DNA of 64,000 nt, from positions 1,054,001 to 1,118,000 of the forward strand of contig NZ_JAHUZG010000001.1 in assembly GCF_019218285.1 (NCBI RefSeq), read 5' to 3'. Positions 16,250-26,333 of the stretch are shown one piece after another. Numbering within the stretch: the stretch's first letter is position 1; each line of letters opens with the position of its first letter. The position numbers and the translations under genes are program-made. Under the pieces are notes generated by a model that had not been told where the DNA came from, searched no databases, and saw nothing but the letters and a program-made list of their open reading frames with translations. Source of the stretch: Antarctobacter sediminis (GTDB lineage: Bacteria > Pseudomonadota > Alphaproteobacteria > Rhodobacterales > Rhodobacteraceae).

Positions 16250-17232
16250 CGCAACTCGCGGATCGGCATGTCCGCCGGAAAGGCCATCCATGGCCTCAGT
16301 GGCATCTGCCCAAGGGTCACGCCGCCCATCTCGATGCGCATCAACACCGCCCCGCCACCGGTCTCGCGCACGGCACAGTCGATGGTGAACAGCTCTCCGA
16401 ACTGTACGGCCCAACCGTCCGGCACGGTCCGAACCTCACCCCATTCGCCTTCAAGCTCCCAGTCGTTGACGGCAAATTCCATGCGGGGGTCATCCGCCAG
16501 CCAGCGCACGCCGCCCTTGCAACTGCGGATCAGGTTGCCTTTGTTCAGGCTTGGCCGCTTGTCTGTGATCACCCAGATATCCCATCCGGCGGCCTTTTCG
16601 ATCGTGTCGATCTCCAGAAAATCTTCGCCGCGATGAACCAGCATCTCTGCCATCAACGAACGTGGAAACCGGTTGATCGGTGTCCCCAGATGCGTGTGAT
16701 CCAGATCCCCGGCGATCCGGGCCATGGCGTCCACGGCAATATCAAAAGCCCGGCTGACCGTGGCGGCGGTATAATTGCCCTCGCCGATCTCCAGCCTTGG
16801 CGCGTGAAACCCCAACCGCGCCGAAGGATGGATCAACCGCATGTTGTAGATGTCTTCGTAGGCACCAAAGGTCCCGCCCATGAAGGCAACGGCACAGGCG
16901 CTCAGGCATTCGCCCCCCTGCGGGACGACCGTGGCCGTGAAATGCCCTGCCAGGATCTGCGCCAGCTTCACCCCCTCGTCCAAGCTGCCCCCCGGGCTGT
17001 CAAGGCACAGGGAAGGACTGCGGTCGTCGAACTCCAACGGGAACAGATCTTCCAGCATCTGTTTCAAACGCGCCGCATCCCCGGCCTCGATCCGGCCACC
17101 AAGCCGCAGCGAACAAGCCCCGGCCTCGATTTCCTCGAAGGTAAAGGTGCGGTCCTGTACCAAGGTAATCTCGGCCGCCCGCAGGTGCGGCGGCATCAGG
17201 ACAAGGGCAACGATCACCGCGAAAAGGCGCAT
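16246..17232 (-). CDS. periplasmic ClpP-fold protein (COG3904-like)
   Basis: A 328-residue exported protein with a signal peptide (MRLFAVIVALVLMPPHLRAAE). It has a ClpP/crotonase-like domain around residues 40-190, with SLCLDSPGGSLDEGVKLAQIL and GECLSACAVAFMGG, the pattern of the alphaproteobacterial COG3904 family. The cysteines in ECLSAC are conserved in that family; the serine of LSAC aligns with a possible nucleophile, but proteolysis is unproven. The C-terminal ~120 residues match nothing I recognise. The stop codon overlaps that of the convergent TfoX-C gene. Confidence 0.82.
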   Translation of the reverse strand: MRLFAVIVALVLMPPHLRAAEITLVQDRTFTFEEIEAGACSLRLGGRIEAGDAARLKQMLEDLFPLEFDDRSPSLCLDSPGGSLDEGVKLAQILAGHFTATVVPQGGECLSACAVAFMGGTFGAYEDIYNMRLIHPSARLGFHAPRLEIGEGNYTAATVSRAFDIAVDAMARIAGDLDHTHLGTPINRFPRSLMAEMLVHRGEDFLEIDTIEKAAGWDIWVITDKRPSLNKGNLIRSCKGGVRWLADDPRMEFAVNDWELEGEWGEVRTVPDGWAVQFGELFTIDCAVRETGGGAVLMRIEMGGVTLGQMPLRPWMAFPADMPIRELR

Positions 17233-17321
17233 CTGAAATCTCCGGGGTCAAAACAATTGGCCATGATCCTCGGCCGCCAAGAGATAACCTGTCAACGCCG
17301 CAGGGCTTGCCGCCCCAACGC

Positions 17322-17350
17322 AAAAGGGCCGCCCAAACGGACGGCCCCTT
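17322..17350 (-). terminator. intrinsic terminator of ndk
   Basis: A 9-bp stem with one wobble (GGGCCGTCC/GGGCGGCCC) followed by TTTT on the minus strand, starting about 25 nt past the ndk stop. Confidence 0.8.
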
Positions 17351-17372
17351 CGAAAAATCGTTCTGAACCGGC

Positions 17373-17795
17373 TTAGCCGACCAGTTCGAGACCCGAGAAG
17401 AAGAAAGCGATCTCTTCCTTGGCGGTTTCCGGTGCGTCGGAACCGTGGACCGAGTTTTCGCCAACCGATTCGGCGAACTCGGCGCGGATGGTGCCGGGGG
17501 CCGCGTCGGCGGGGTTGGTTGCGCCCATGACTTCGCGGTTTTTCAGGATGGCGCCTTCGCCTTCCAGAACCTGCACGACAACCGGCTCGGACGCCATGAA
17601 CTCGCACAGTTCGTCATAGAAGGGACGCTCGGCGTGCACGGCGTAGAACTGGCCGGCCTGCGCCTTGGTCAGCTGGATGCGCTTCTGAGCGACGATGCGC
17701 AGACCTGCGTCTTCGAACTTGGCATTGATCTTGCCGGTCAGGTTACGCTTGGTTGCGTCGGGCTTGATGATCGACAGGGTGCGTTCGGTGGCCAT
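17373..17795 (-). CDS. ndk: nucleoside diphosphate kinase
   Basis: A 140-residue NDP kinase, full family length, which keeps nucleoside triphosphate pools balanced by phosphotransfer through a histidine. The active-site histidine is His117 in NSVHGSD, and the N-terminus [14 protein letters not shown] is the standard phosphate-binding start. The open frame extends 8 codons upstream, but ATG of MATERTL has GGAG about 5 nt before it. It is a single-gene unit with its own terminator. Confidence 0.97.
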   Translation of the reverse strand: MATERTLSIIKPDATKRNLTGKINAKFEDAGLRIVAQKRIQLTKAQAGQFYAVHAERPFYDELCEFMASEPVVVQVLEGEGAILKNREVMGATNPADAAPGTIRAEFAESVGENSVHGSDAPETAKEEIAFFFSGLELVG

Positions 17796-17929
17796 GGGAC
17801 TTCTCCTGGTTTGACACATGCAGGCCGGCTCACCCGGCCCCGATTGCGCGCGGCGTTAGCATGGGCACGAAAGTTTGGAAAGGGGGTTGGGGCGCGGGGC
17901 GTGCGCGCTGTCCCTCCCCTGCACGCGCG

Positions 17930-18736
17930 TTACACCGGCAAGAAACGAAAGGCCTCACCCTCCTGCGCGACCTTGCCCAGCCCGGGAAAGGCAAAATGGG
18001 TCGCCGCGATTGTCACGCCGCTATTGGCACAGGCGGTCAGCATGGCCTTCCGTGTCTCTGCCGCCTGCGCGGCGTCGCTGTCCAACGCATAGCCGATCTC
18101 CGGGTTCGCAAACTGCAAATCCTCGGAAATGACCGCATCGCTGACGATCAACACCGCATCTTTCCCCTCGCCCAGCCGCAGCCCGCAATGGCCGGGTGTG
18201 TGACCGGGCAAAGGTTCGAACCTCACGCCCGCTGTCAATTCGCCCGAACCGTCATGCAAAACGACACGATCCGCAAAGCCTGCGGCCACTTGCTGGATCA
18301 TCAGGATCATCGGACGCTGATCCTCGGGCACCGCATCGGCCAGCCCGTCCTGCGTCCAGAACTCCCATTCGGCCCGCGCAACGTGGATGCGCGCCTCGGG
18401 AAAGGCCGCTCTGTCCGCCAGTCCGCCAATATGATCGGCGTGCATATGGGTCAACACGATGTCCGTCACGTCCTCGGCCCGAAGATCGTCCCACGCCTGT
18501 CCTGTCTGCGGGAACATCTGCCGCAGCGCCTCGGCTGACCCGGTGTCCACCAGGATGCGCCGATCGCCCGCTTTGATGAACCAGAGATTCGCACCGATGG
18601 AACGTGTCGCTTCCTGCGCGGCGGCAACCTCCTCCGGCAGATTGAAGAAGTAGCCGGACGGCAGGGTAAAGCCACCGTCGTTCAGTACGGTCATTTCAAT
18701 GTCACCAAGGCTCAGCTTGTGTGTTTCGGTTGTCAT
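17930..18736 (-). CDS. MBL-fold metallo-hydrolase
   Basis: A 268-residue metallo-beta-lactamase-fold hydrolase. The metal motif is THMHADHIGG, with later ligands in GHTPGH and ATHFAFPG. This resembles AHL lactonase/quorum-quenching and glyoxalase II-like families, but substrate is undetermined. Start MTTETHKLSLGD is chosen; an earlier in-frame start 29 codons upstream would run through the divergent promoter region. It is divergently transcribed from a GlxA-type regulator across 95 nt that contains an inverted repeat. Confidence 0.88.
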   Translation of the reverse strand: MTTETHKLSLGDIEMTVLNDGGFTLPSGYFFNLPEEVAAAQEATRSIGANLWFIKAGDRRILVDTGSAEALRQMFPQTGQAWDDLRAEDVTDIVLTHMHADHIGGLADRAAFPEARIHVARAEWEFWTQDGLADAVPEDQRPMILMIQQVAAGFADRVVLHDGSGELTAGVRFEPLPGHTPGHCGLRLGEGKDAVLIVSDAVISEDLQFANPEIGYALDSDAAQAAETRKAMLTACANSGVTIAATHFAFPGLGKVAQEGEAFRFLPV

Positions 18737-18790
18737 GTCGGTCTCCGATAAAGGGTCACCTGCATATGGCCGAAGGTCCTTTGCGGCTCT

Positions 18791-18808
18791 ATTGTCGCAG
18801 ATGACAAT
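18791..18808. promoter_or_regulatory. candidate operator between divergent MBL hydrolase and GlxA-type regulator
   Basis: Perfect inverted repeat ATTGTC-N6-GACAAT in the 95-nt divergent region. Position suggests binding by the adjacent regulator or a second factor. Confidence 0.45.
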
Positions 18809-18831
18809 CACTTTGCCGATCACGCCAAACC

Positions 18832-19719
18832 ATGCCGAGACCCACGCCGCCTGTCATCCTCGCCTATCCAGGTGCACAGCAATCCGCTGTCCTGGGTCTC
18901 TCTGACATTCTCGCATTTGCCGGGCTGCACCCCCTGATCCTGTCGGAAGCGGCAGACAAACCAGCCTCATGCAGCGCCATCCTATTGCCGCCCGCCGCGC
19001 AGACGCCCGATCCCGGCGGCGCTCCGTGGATCACCGACTGGCTCAACGAACGGGCAAGACAGGGCACCCTGATCTGCTCGGCCTGCGTGGGCGTGACATG
19101 GATTGCCGCCGCGCGCATCGACGCCGGGCGTGACGTCACAACCCACTGGGGAATCGGCCGTGAAATGCAAAGAACGTGGCCTGATCTCAGGATCGACACC
19201 GATCGCCTTGTCATCGAATATTCCGATCTGGTCACCGCCGGTGGGCTCATGGCCTGGATCGATCTAGCCTTGATCGTGATCGAACGTCTGGCCGGGCATG
19301 ACACCATGCTGGCCACCGCGCGCCATTTCGTCGTCGATCCGGGCCGGCGCGATCAACGCCGGTTCCAGCGATTCCTGCCTGATTTCGACCACGGCGATCA
19401 GGCGATCCTGCGCGCCCAGAAACGCATTGAAACCACGCTCGCGGCCCAACACCGGATCACTGACCTTGCCACGGCCCTCGGCCTTTCGGACCGCAGTTTT
19501 CAACGCAGGTTCACAAAGGCCACCGGGCACAGCCTTACCGATTACGTGCAGCGCCTGCGCGTCGAACAGGCACGGAATATGCTGGCCGACACCTCCGCCA
19601 GTGTGGCCCAAATCGCCAACACCGTCGGCTATGGCGATGTGCCTGCCTTCCACCGGGTCTTTCTCAAGATCGTCGGCATGCCGCCATCCGCCTTCCGCAA
19701 GGCGGTACAGGCGCGCTGA
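18832..19719 (+). CDS. GlxA-type transcriptional regulator (DJ-1/PfpI + AraC HTH)
   Basis: A 295-residue GlxA-family regulator. The N-terminal DJ-1/PfpI-like domain spans about residues 5-165 (AYPGAQQSAVLGLSDIL, and ICSACVGVTW with the usual elbow cysteine). The C-terminal AraC-type double helix-turn-helix covers about 195-290 (ITDLATALGLSDRSFQRRFTKATG, VAQIANTVGYGDVPAFHRVF). Such proteins usually activate neighbouring catabolic genes; here the likely target is the divergent MBL hydrolase. No clear ribosome binding site precedes the ATG, so weak or leaderless translation is possible. Confidence 0.88.
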   Translation: MPRPTPPVILAYPGAQQSAVLGLSDILAFAGLHPLILSEAADKPASCSAILLPPAAQTPDPGGAPWITDWLNERARQGTLICSACVGVTWIAAARIDAGRDVTTHWGIGREMQRTWPDLRIDTDRLVIEYSDLVTAGGLMAWIDLALIVIERLAGHDTMLATARHFVVDPGRRDQRRFQRFLPDFDHGDQAILRAQKRIETTLAAQHRITDLATALGLSDRSFQRRFTKATGHSLTDYVQRLRVEQARNMLADTSASVAQIANTVGYGDVPAFHRVFLKIVGMPPSAFRKAVQAR

Positions 19720-19730
19720 TCCTCGCGCGC

Positions 19731-19778
19731 GGCCAGAGGGTTGGCGGGTGGGTCGGCCAGAGGGTCGGCGGGTGGGCG
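19731..19778. repeat. 24-bp tandem duplication upstream of the ABC-F gene
   Basis: Two adjacent 24-nt copies starting GGCCAGAGGGT, differing at three positions, in the 133-nt gap between the regulator and ABC-F genes. A GGCC-GCA-GGCC mini-hairpin follows at about 19784. Confidence 0.8.
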
Positions 19779-19852
19779 CCTTTGGCCGCAGGCCGAACAG
19801 AGCCATCCGGCGACCGCTGGCCCCCGCCGTTGCGCTCTGCTACAGCGCCTCC

Positions 19853-21706
<1,854 letters not shown>

Positions 21707-21764
21707 CAGGGCCACGCGGCCAAGAGGCTGGACACGGACCGGACAAGAGACTAGCCCGAACCTC

Positions 21765-22385
21765 ATGGACACCGCCTTTCTCATCAGCGCCTTTGTCACC
21801 ATCTTCGTGGTGATCGACCCCATCGGGCTGACCCCGATGTTCATCGCGCTGACGCAGGGGGCGGACGCACGGCACCGGCGGGCCGTGGCCTACCGGGCCT
21901 GCGGCATCGCCTTGGCCCTGCTGACGCTTTTCGCCTTTTTCGGCGAGGCGGTGCTGGGTTTCATCGGCATTTCCATGCCCGCCTTCCGCATCGCCGGGGG
22001 GATCTTGCTGTTCATCACCGCGCTGGACATGCTGTTCGAACGCCGCACCAAGCGGCGTGAGGACAAGGCCGACGAGGAAGATTTCCCGGACCCTTCGGTT
22101 TTTCCGCTGGCGATTCCGCTGATCGCGGGCCCCGGGGCGATTGCCTCGATGATTCTGCTTGCGGGCAGCGCGCAGGACGCGCTGCATATGGCCGGGGTGC
22201 TGGTGGTCATGGCCGCCGTCCTTGTCCTTGTGCTGCTGATGTTCCTGACTGCCGGTGTGATCGAACGCGCGCTGGGGCGCGTGGGCATCAACGTGGTGAC
22301 GCGCCTGCTGGGCATGTTGCTGGCCGCACTTTCGGTGCAATTCGTGCTGGACGGGCTGCGCAATTTCGGTCTGGCGCCGGTCTGA
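21765..22385 (+). CDS. MarC family integral membrane protein
   Basis: A 206-residue MarC-family protein with about six predicted membrane helices. The start (FLISAFVTIFVVIDPIGLTPMFIALT) and PLAIPLIAGPGAIASMILLAG are family signatures. A cytoplasmic charged loop (ERRTKRREDKADEEDF) divides the protein. Once linked to multiple antibiotic resistance, MarC proteins have no firmly established transport substrate. It lies 58 nt after the ABC-F gene and could share its transcript. Confidence 0.92.
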   Translation: MDTAFLISAFVTIFVVIDPIGLTPMFIALTQGADARHRRAVAYRACGIALALLTLFAFFGEAVLGFIGISMPAFRIAGGILLFITALDMLFERRTKRREDKADEEDFPDPSVFPLAIPLIAGPGAIASMILLAGSAQDALHMAGVLVVMAAVLVLVLLMFLTAGVIERALGRVGINVVTRLLGMLLAALSVQFVLDGLRNFGLAPV

Positions 22386-22442
22386 CCCTGTACCTCGGGC
22401 GGGAAATCCCTATCTCTGAATGGGAACCAGCGGGGAAACACC

Positions 22443-23024
22443 ATGTCGGGCGACCAGATTGCCAATCTTATCTATCTTGTCTTGCTTGGCAGCGTGATTG
22501 CCGGGTGGTTCTTTGTGCAGAACCGCAACAACCTGAACAAGACGCTCCAATATATGGCGGCCTGGGCGTTGATCTTTCTTGGCGTCGTCGCCGTCTACGG
22601 GTTGTGGCAGGACATCCGGCAGACCGTATCGCCGCAGCAGATCGTTGTCGCCAACGAAGGCCGGGTCGAACTGCCCCGCGCGCCGGACGGCCATTACTAT
22701 GTCACCTTGCAGGTGAACGAGACCCCGGTGCGTTTTGTCGTCGATACCGGGGCAACCTCCATGGTTCTGACGGCGCAGGATGCGCGCCGCGCCGGGATCG
22801 ACCCGGACAGGCTGCCCTATCTGACTGAGGCCATGACCGCCAATGGCGTGGTTCGCACGGCCCGGGTGACGCTGGATCAGGTGGCCCTTGGCGGCGTCGT
22901 CGACAGCCGCGTGCCCGCATATGTCAACGGCGGAGAGATGGCCAATTCGCTGTTGGGAATGAGGTACCTGAACCGCTATTCCAGCATCCAGATCACCGGC
23001 GGCAAACTGGTGCTGCAACGCTGA
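22443..23024 (+). CDS. membrane-anchored retropepsin-like aspartic protease (TIGR02281, clan AA)
   Basis: A 193-residue protein with two N-terminal membrane helices (residues ~8-24 and ~38-54) and a single retropepsin-like domain. The catalytic motif is VVDTGATSMVL, and LLGMRYLNRYSSIQI is the conserved C-terminal part of TIGR02281 proteins. As a single-domain enzyme it should act as a dimer; the active site probably faces the periplasm. Substrates are unknown. It ends 13 nt from the convergent holC gene. Confidence 0.9.
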   Translation: MSGDQIANLIYLVLLGSVIAGWFFVQNRNNLNKTLQYMAAWALIFLGVVAVYGLWQDIRQTVSPQQIVVANEGRVELPRAPDGHYYVTLQVNETPVRFVVDTGATSMVLTAQDARRAGIDPDRLPYLTEAMTANGVVRTARVTLDQVALGGVVDSRVPAYVNGGEMANSLLGMRYLNRYSSIQITGGKLVLQR

Positions 23025-23037
23025 CCCGGCAACGGGA

Positions 23038-23496
23038 TCAGCTTTCGGCTTTCTTTTCCCAGCGGCCCGACTCCTCGGACCAGTATTGCGCCTTGCAGCC
23101 CGCGCCGGTCAGCGCGCGCCACTGGTTTCGGGCCTGGGCAAGGGCCATTTGGTCGTGGCCGTCAAACAGAACACAGACCCTGTCGAGCCTGCCAACCTCT
23201 TCCGGCGTGACATCGGCCCCGTCGATGCTCATGAGGCAGGCCGGGTCATTGGCCGCCTCCGCGCCGGTAATCAACAGGACAGGCTGATCCGCATCATGCG
23301 GCCCGCCTGCCAGCCCATGTGGCAGAAAACCTTCTTCGGGACCGAGCCAGAGCTTTTGATCCAGCCATTCCATCCGGTCCGCATGGGTGCCGCGCACCGC
23401 GACCTTCCATCCCGCCGCCAACGATTTTTCCAGCAAGACCGGCAGCGTCGTTTCGAGCGGCTGACGGGTGAGATGGTAGAAAAAGACGTCTCCCAT
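23038..23496 (-). CDS. holC: DNA polymerase III subunit chi
   Basis: A 152-residue chi subunit of the clamp-loader complex, which connects the polymerase to SSB. Features: MGDVFFYHLTRQPLETTLPVLLEKSLAAGW, WLDQKLWLGPEEGFLPHG and VCVLFDGHDQMALAQAR. It lies downstream of pepA on the same strand, the arrangement also found in E. coli. The 97-nt space between pepA and holC contains a copy of the two-hairpin repeat in antisense orientation to both genes. Confidence 0.93.
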   Translation of the reverse strand: MGDVFFYHLTRQPLETTLPVLLEKSLAAGWKVAVRGTHADRMEWLDQKLWLGPEEGFLPHGLAGGPHDADQPVLLITGAEAANDPACLMSIDGADVTPEEVGRLDRVCVLFDGHDQMALAQARNQWRALTGAGCKAQYWSEESGRWEKKAES

Positions 23497-23524
23497 GGAT
23501 GCTCCGCCTGTGGCGCCGGGGGTT

Positions 23525-23584
23525 GGGGGCGCTGCCCCCCTGGCCTGCGGCCATTCCCCCCGGGATATTTACGGACAGAAGAAA
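23525..23584 (+). repeat. two-hairpin intergenic repeat, copy A
   Basis: GGGGGC-GCT-GCCCCC hairpin, then TGGCC-TGC-GGCCA hairpin, then CCCCCGGGATATTT and GGACAGAAGAA. The same layout recurs at 31749-31812 with a different but still paired second stem. Confidence 0.85.
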
Positions 23585-23593
23585 GGCCGGTGT

Positions 23594-25060
23594 TCAGCCC
23601 TGTTCGTAGCGGTCCCGCACGAGGCGATCCAGAGCCATGACACCCCAGCCCGTCGCGCCCTTGGGGGCAAGATCGGTATCCTTGGTCACCTGCGCGACAC
23701 CGGCGATGTCGAGGTGGATCCAGGGCGTGCCGTCCTTGACGAAACGTTGCAGGAACTGCGCGGCGGTGATTGCGCCACCGGGGCGGCCGCCGACGTTCTT
23801 CATGTCTGCCTTCTGGCTTTTGAGCTGGTCGTCATAGGCCTTGCCCAGCGGCAGGCGCCATGCGCCTTCGCCCTCGGTTTCGGCGGCTTTGAGAAAATCG
23901 CCCGCCAGCGCGTCATCGTTGGCGAAGACGCCGGCGTTCTCATGTCCCAGAGCGATGATGCAGGCCCCGGTCAGCGTGGCGAGGTCGATCATGGCGGCGG
24001 GTTTTTCGCTTTCCTGCGCGTGCCACATGACGTCGGCCAGAACGAGGCGGCCTTCGGCGTCGGTGTTGATGACCTCGATCGTGTCGCCCTTCATCGAGGT
24101 GACGATGTCGCCGGGCCGTTGGGCGCGGTCGCTGGGCATGTTTTCGACGAGTCCGACCATGCCAACCACATTGGCCTTGGCCTTGCGCAGGGCCAGCGCC
24201 TTCATCACACCGGCGACGGTTCCCGCGCCGCCCATATCCATGGTCATGTCTTCCATGCCAGCGGCCGGTTTCAGGCTGATGCCGCCGGTGTCAAAGACGA
24301 CGCCCTTGCCGATCAGCGCCAGCGGCGCCCCTTCCCCGCCCTTCCAGCGCATGGTGACCACCTTGGATGGCATGGCAGAGCCCATGCCCACACCCAGCAG
24401 GGCCCCCATGCCCAGCTTTTCCAGTTCGGGTTCGTCCAGCACCTCGACTTCGAGGCCGGTGTCGCGCAGCGCTTCGAGCCGGTTGGCAAATTCGGTGGTG
24501 GTCAGCACGTTGGCCGGTTCCGAGACGAGGTCGCGGGTGAAGGCCACGCCTTCGGCCACGGCGCGACAGGCGGCAAAGGCGGCCTCGGCTTCGTCCGGGG
24601 CCTTGACCATGATCACGGCGGCCTTGGGTGTCTTGGAGGGGTCGGATTTGCGGGCCGTGAAGGCATAGCCGCGCAACGCAAGGCCCAAGGCGATCTCTTC
24701 GGGAAGGCGGGTGGCTTCGACCAGAACGGTCAGCGCAGCGGATCCCGCCGCGCGGGCCATGGTGGCTCCGGCCTTGCGCGCCTCGGCGGTCGAGGGGCGG
24801 CGCGCCAGCTTGACGATTTCGACGCCTTCCGCCGCCATGCCGACCGGCCATGCCAGGCTCAGCGCCTCGCCCGGTGCCAGTTTCTCGAAGGCCTCGCTTT
24901 CGACGGCGCGGCCCACCGCGCCCTTGGTCAGCCGGTTCAGCCGCCGCGCACCGGGGCTGAGCGTGCCTTCGGGCGTCACGACGACGGCCACCCGACCGGC
25001 AGCAGCGTCAAGCCCGTCAAGACCTGTTTCGGCAAAGCTGATCGCACGCAGTTCGGTCAT
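23594..25060 (-). CDS. pepA: leucyl aminopeptidase (M17)
   Basis: A 488-residue M17 leucyl aminopeptidase, a dimetal exopeptidase removing N-terminal residues. The signature NTDAEGRL is present, together with GKGVVFDTGGISLKP and DMGGAGTVAGVMKAL carrying metal ligands. The start MTELRAISFAETG is preferred over an open extension of 44 codons that crosses the divergent promoter region. It is divergent from lptF and upstream of holC, the same neighbourhood as in E. coli. Confidence 0.96.
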   Translation of the reverse strand: MTELRAISFAETGLDGLDAAAGRVAVVVTPEGTLSPGARRLNRLTKGAVGRAVESEAFEKLAPGEALSLAWPVGMAAEGVEIVKLARRPSTAEARKAGATMARAAGSAALTVLVEATRLPEEIALGLALRGYAFTARKSDPSKTPKAAVIMVKAPDEAEAAFAACRAVAEGVAFTRDLVSEPANVLTTTEFANRLEALRDTGLEVEVLDEPELEKLGMGALLGVGMGSAMPSKVVTMRWKGGEGAPLALIGKGVVFDTGGISLKPAAGMEDMTMDMGGAGTVAGVMKALALRKAKANVVGMVGLVENMPSDRAQRPGDIVTSMKGDTIEVINTDAEGRLVLADVMWHAQESEKPAAMIDLATLTGACIIALGHENAGVFANDDALAGDFLKAAETEGEGAWRLPLGKAYDDQLKSQKADMKNVGGRPGGAITAAQFLQRFVKDGTPWIHLDIAGVAQVTKDTDLAPKGATGWGVMALDRLVRDRYEQG

Positions 25061-25196
25061 ATGTCCTACACTCCTAGGCTGGGTTTCGCCCATGACAGGT
25101 AACGCTGCCCGCCCCGGTTGACCAGAGCCACCTTTCCCATTCCCGCGCGATCTACTAAGTTGCCTGCACCGGGACGGGTCTGGGGGGACCAAGCCT

Positions 25197-26333
25197 TTGC
25201 AGAGATTCGACAGATATGTGCTGTCGCAACTTATGGTGGTGTTCGGCTTTTTCGCCCTAGTCCTTGTGGCTGTCTATTGGGTGAACAAGGCCGTTGCGCT
25301 GTTCGACCGCCTGATTTCAGACGGGCATTCCATCCCTGTGGTGATGGAATTCACCGTGCTGTCGCTGCCTGCGGTGATTGCGCAGGTGCTGCCTCTCGCC
25401 TCGTTCGCGGCGGCGGTTTATGTCACCAACCGGCTGACATCGGACAGCGAGATGACGGTGGTTCAGGCGACCGGTTATTCGCCGTGGCGGCTGGGCCGTC
25501 CGGTGCTGTTGTTCGGGATCATCGTGGCGCTGATGATGTCGGTCCTGACCCATCTTCTGGTGCCGAAATCTCTGGAACAGCTTCGGGTGCGCGAAAAGGC
25601 GCTGTCGGGATCGGTCAGCGCGCGGTTGTTGCGCGACGGCGTGTTCCTGCACCCGGTCAAGGGCGTGACCTTTTACATCCGCGACATTACCCCAGAAGGC
25701 GAGTTGCGTGATGTTGTGTTGTCCGACAGGCGGATGACCGGGCGCGACGTGATCTATTCGTCGGAAAAGGCCTATCTGCTGCGTGACGACGGTGGCCCGA
25801 AACTGGTGATGCTGTCCGGCATGGCGCAGACCATGGACCTTGAGACGCGCCGCCTGTCGACGACCAATTTCAACGACCTCGTCTATGATGTTTCCGAGCT
25901 GGTCACCGCGGCACCGCCCACACGTCGGCGGCTGAATTACATGTCCACGGCCGAACTGATCACGGATCCTGTCGCCTCGGCCGCCGAGTCGAAAGACCGC
26001 CCCGGAGAGGCGCTGGAGGAAGGGCATCTGCGGTTCCAACTGGCCTTGCTTGTCCTGATCGCTCCGTTGATCGGCTATTCCGCCCTGATGGTCGGCGGTT
26101 TCTCGCGCTTTGGCGTGACGCGGCAGATCGTCTTTGCAATCGTCCTGCTTGTCCTGACCAAGATGGTCGAAAGCCTTGTCTCGGACCCGGTGCGCGGCGA
26201 TCCCAAGCTTTGGCCGATGGTCTATCTGCCCAGCCTCGTGGGTCTGACCATCGTCGCGGTGCTGTTGTGGCAGGCGTCGCGCGTTCACAGGCCCCGGCGG
26301 CGCCAGCCCCCGGCGCAGGAGTCCGCGGCATGA
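25197..26333 (+). CDS. lptF: LPS export ABC transporter permease LptF
   Basis: A 378-residue permease of the LptB2FG complex that extracts lipopolysaccharide from the inner membrane. The N-terminus (FDRYVLSQLMVVFGFFALVLVAVYWVNKAVALFDRLISDG) and three membrane helices on either side of a periplasmic beta-jellyroll (about residues 125-270) are standard. The start is a TTG preceded by a GGGGGG run; no ATG/GTG fits the family N-terminus. Its stop overlaps the lptG ATG. The first gene of a six-gene envelope operon. Confidence 0.95.
   Translation: MQRFDRYVLSQLMVVFGFFALVLVAVYWVNKAVALFDRLISDGHSIPVVMEFTVLSLPAVIAQVLPLASFAAAVYVTNRLTSDSEMTVVQATGYSPWRLGRPVLLFGIIVALMMSVLTHLLVPKSLEQLRVREKALSGSVSARLLRDGVFLHPVKGVTFYIRDITPEGELRDVVLSDRRMTGRDVIYSSEKAYLLRDDGGPKLVMLSGMAQTMDLETRRLSTTNFNDLVYDVSELVTAAPPTRRRLNYMSTAELITDPVASAAESKDRPGEALEEGHLRFQLALLVLIAPLIGYSALMVGGFSRFGVTRQIVFAIVLLVLTKMVESLVSDPVRGDPKLWPMVYLPSLVGLTIVAVLLWQASRVHRPRRRQPPAQESAA

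Noticed and set aside
23495-25102. 535-codon plus-strand frame opposite pepA
   Set aside because: Shadow of pepA, whose M17 motifs are intact.
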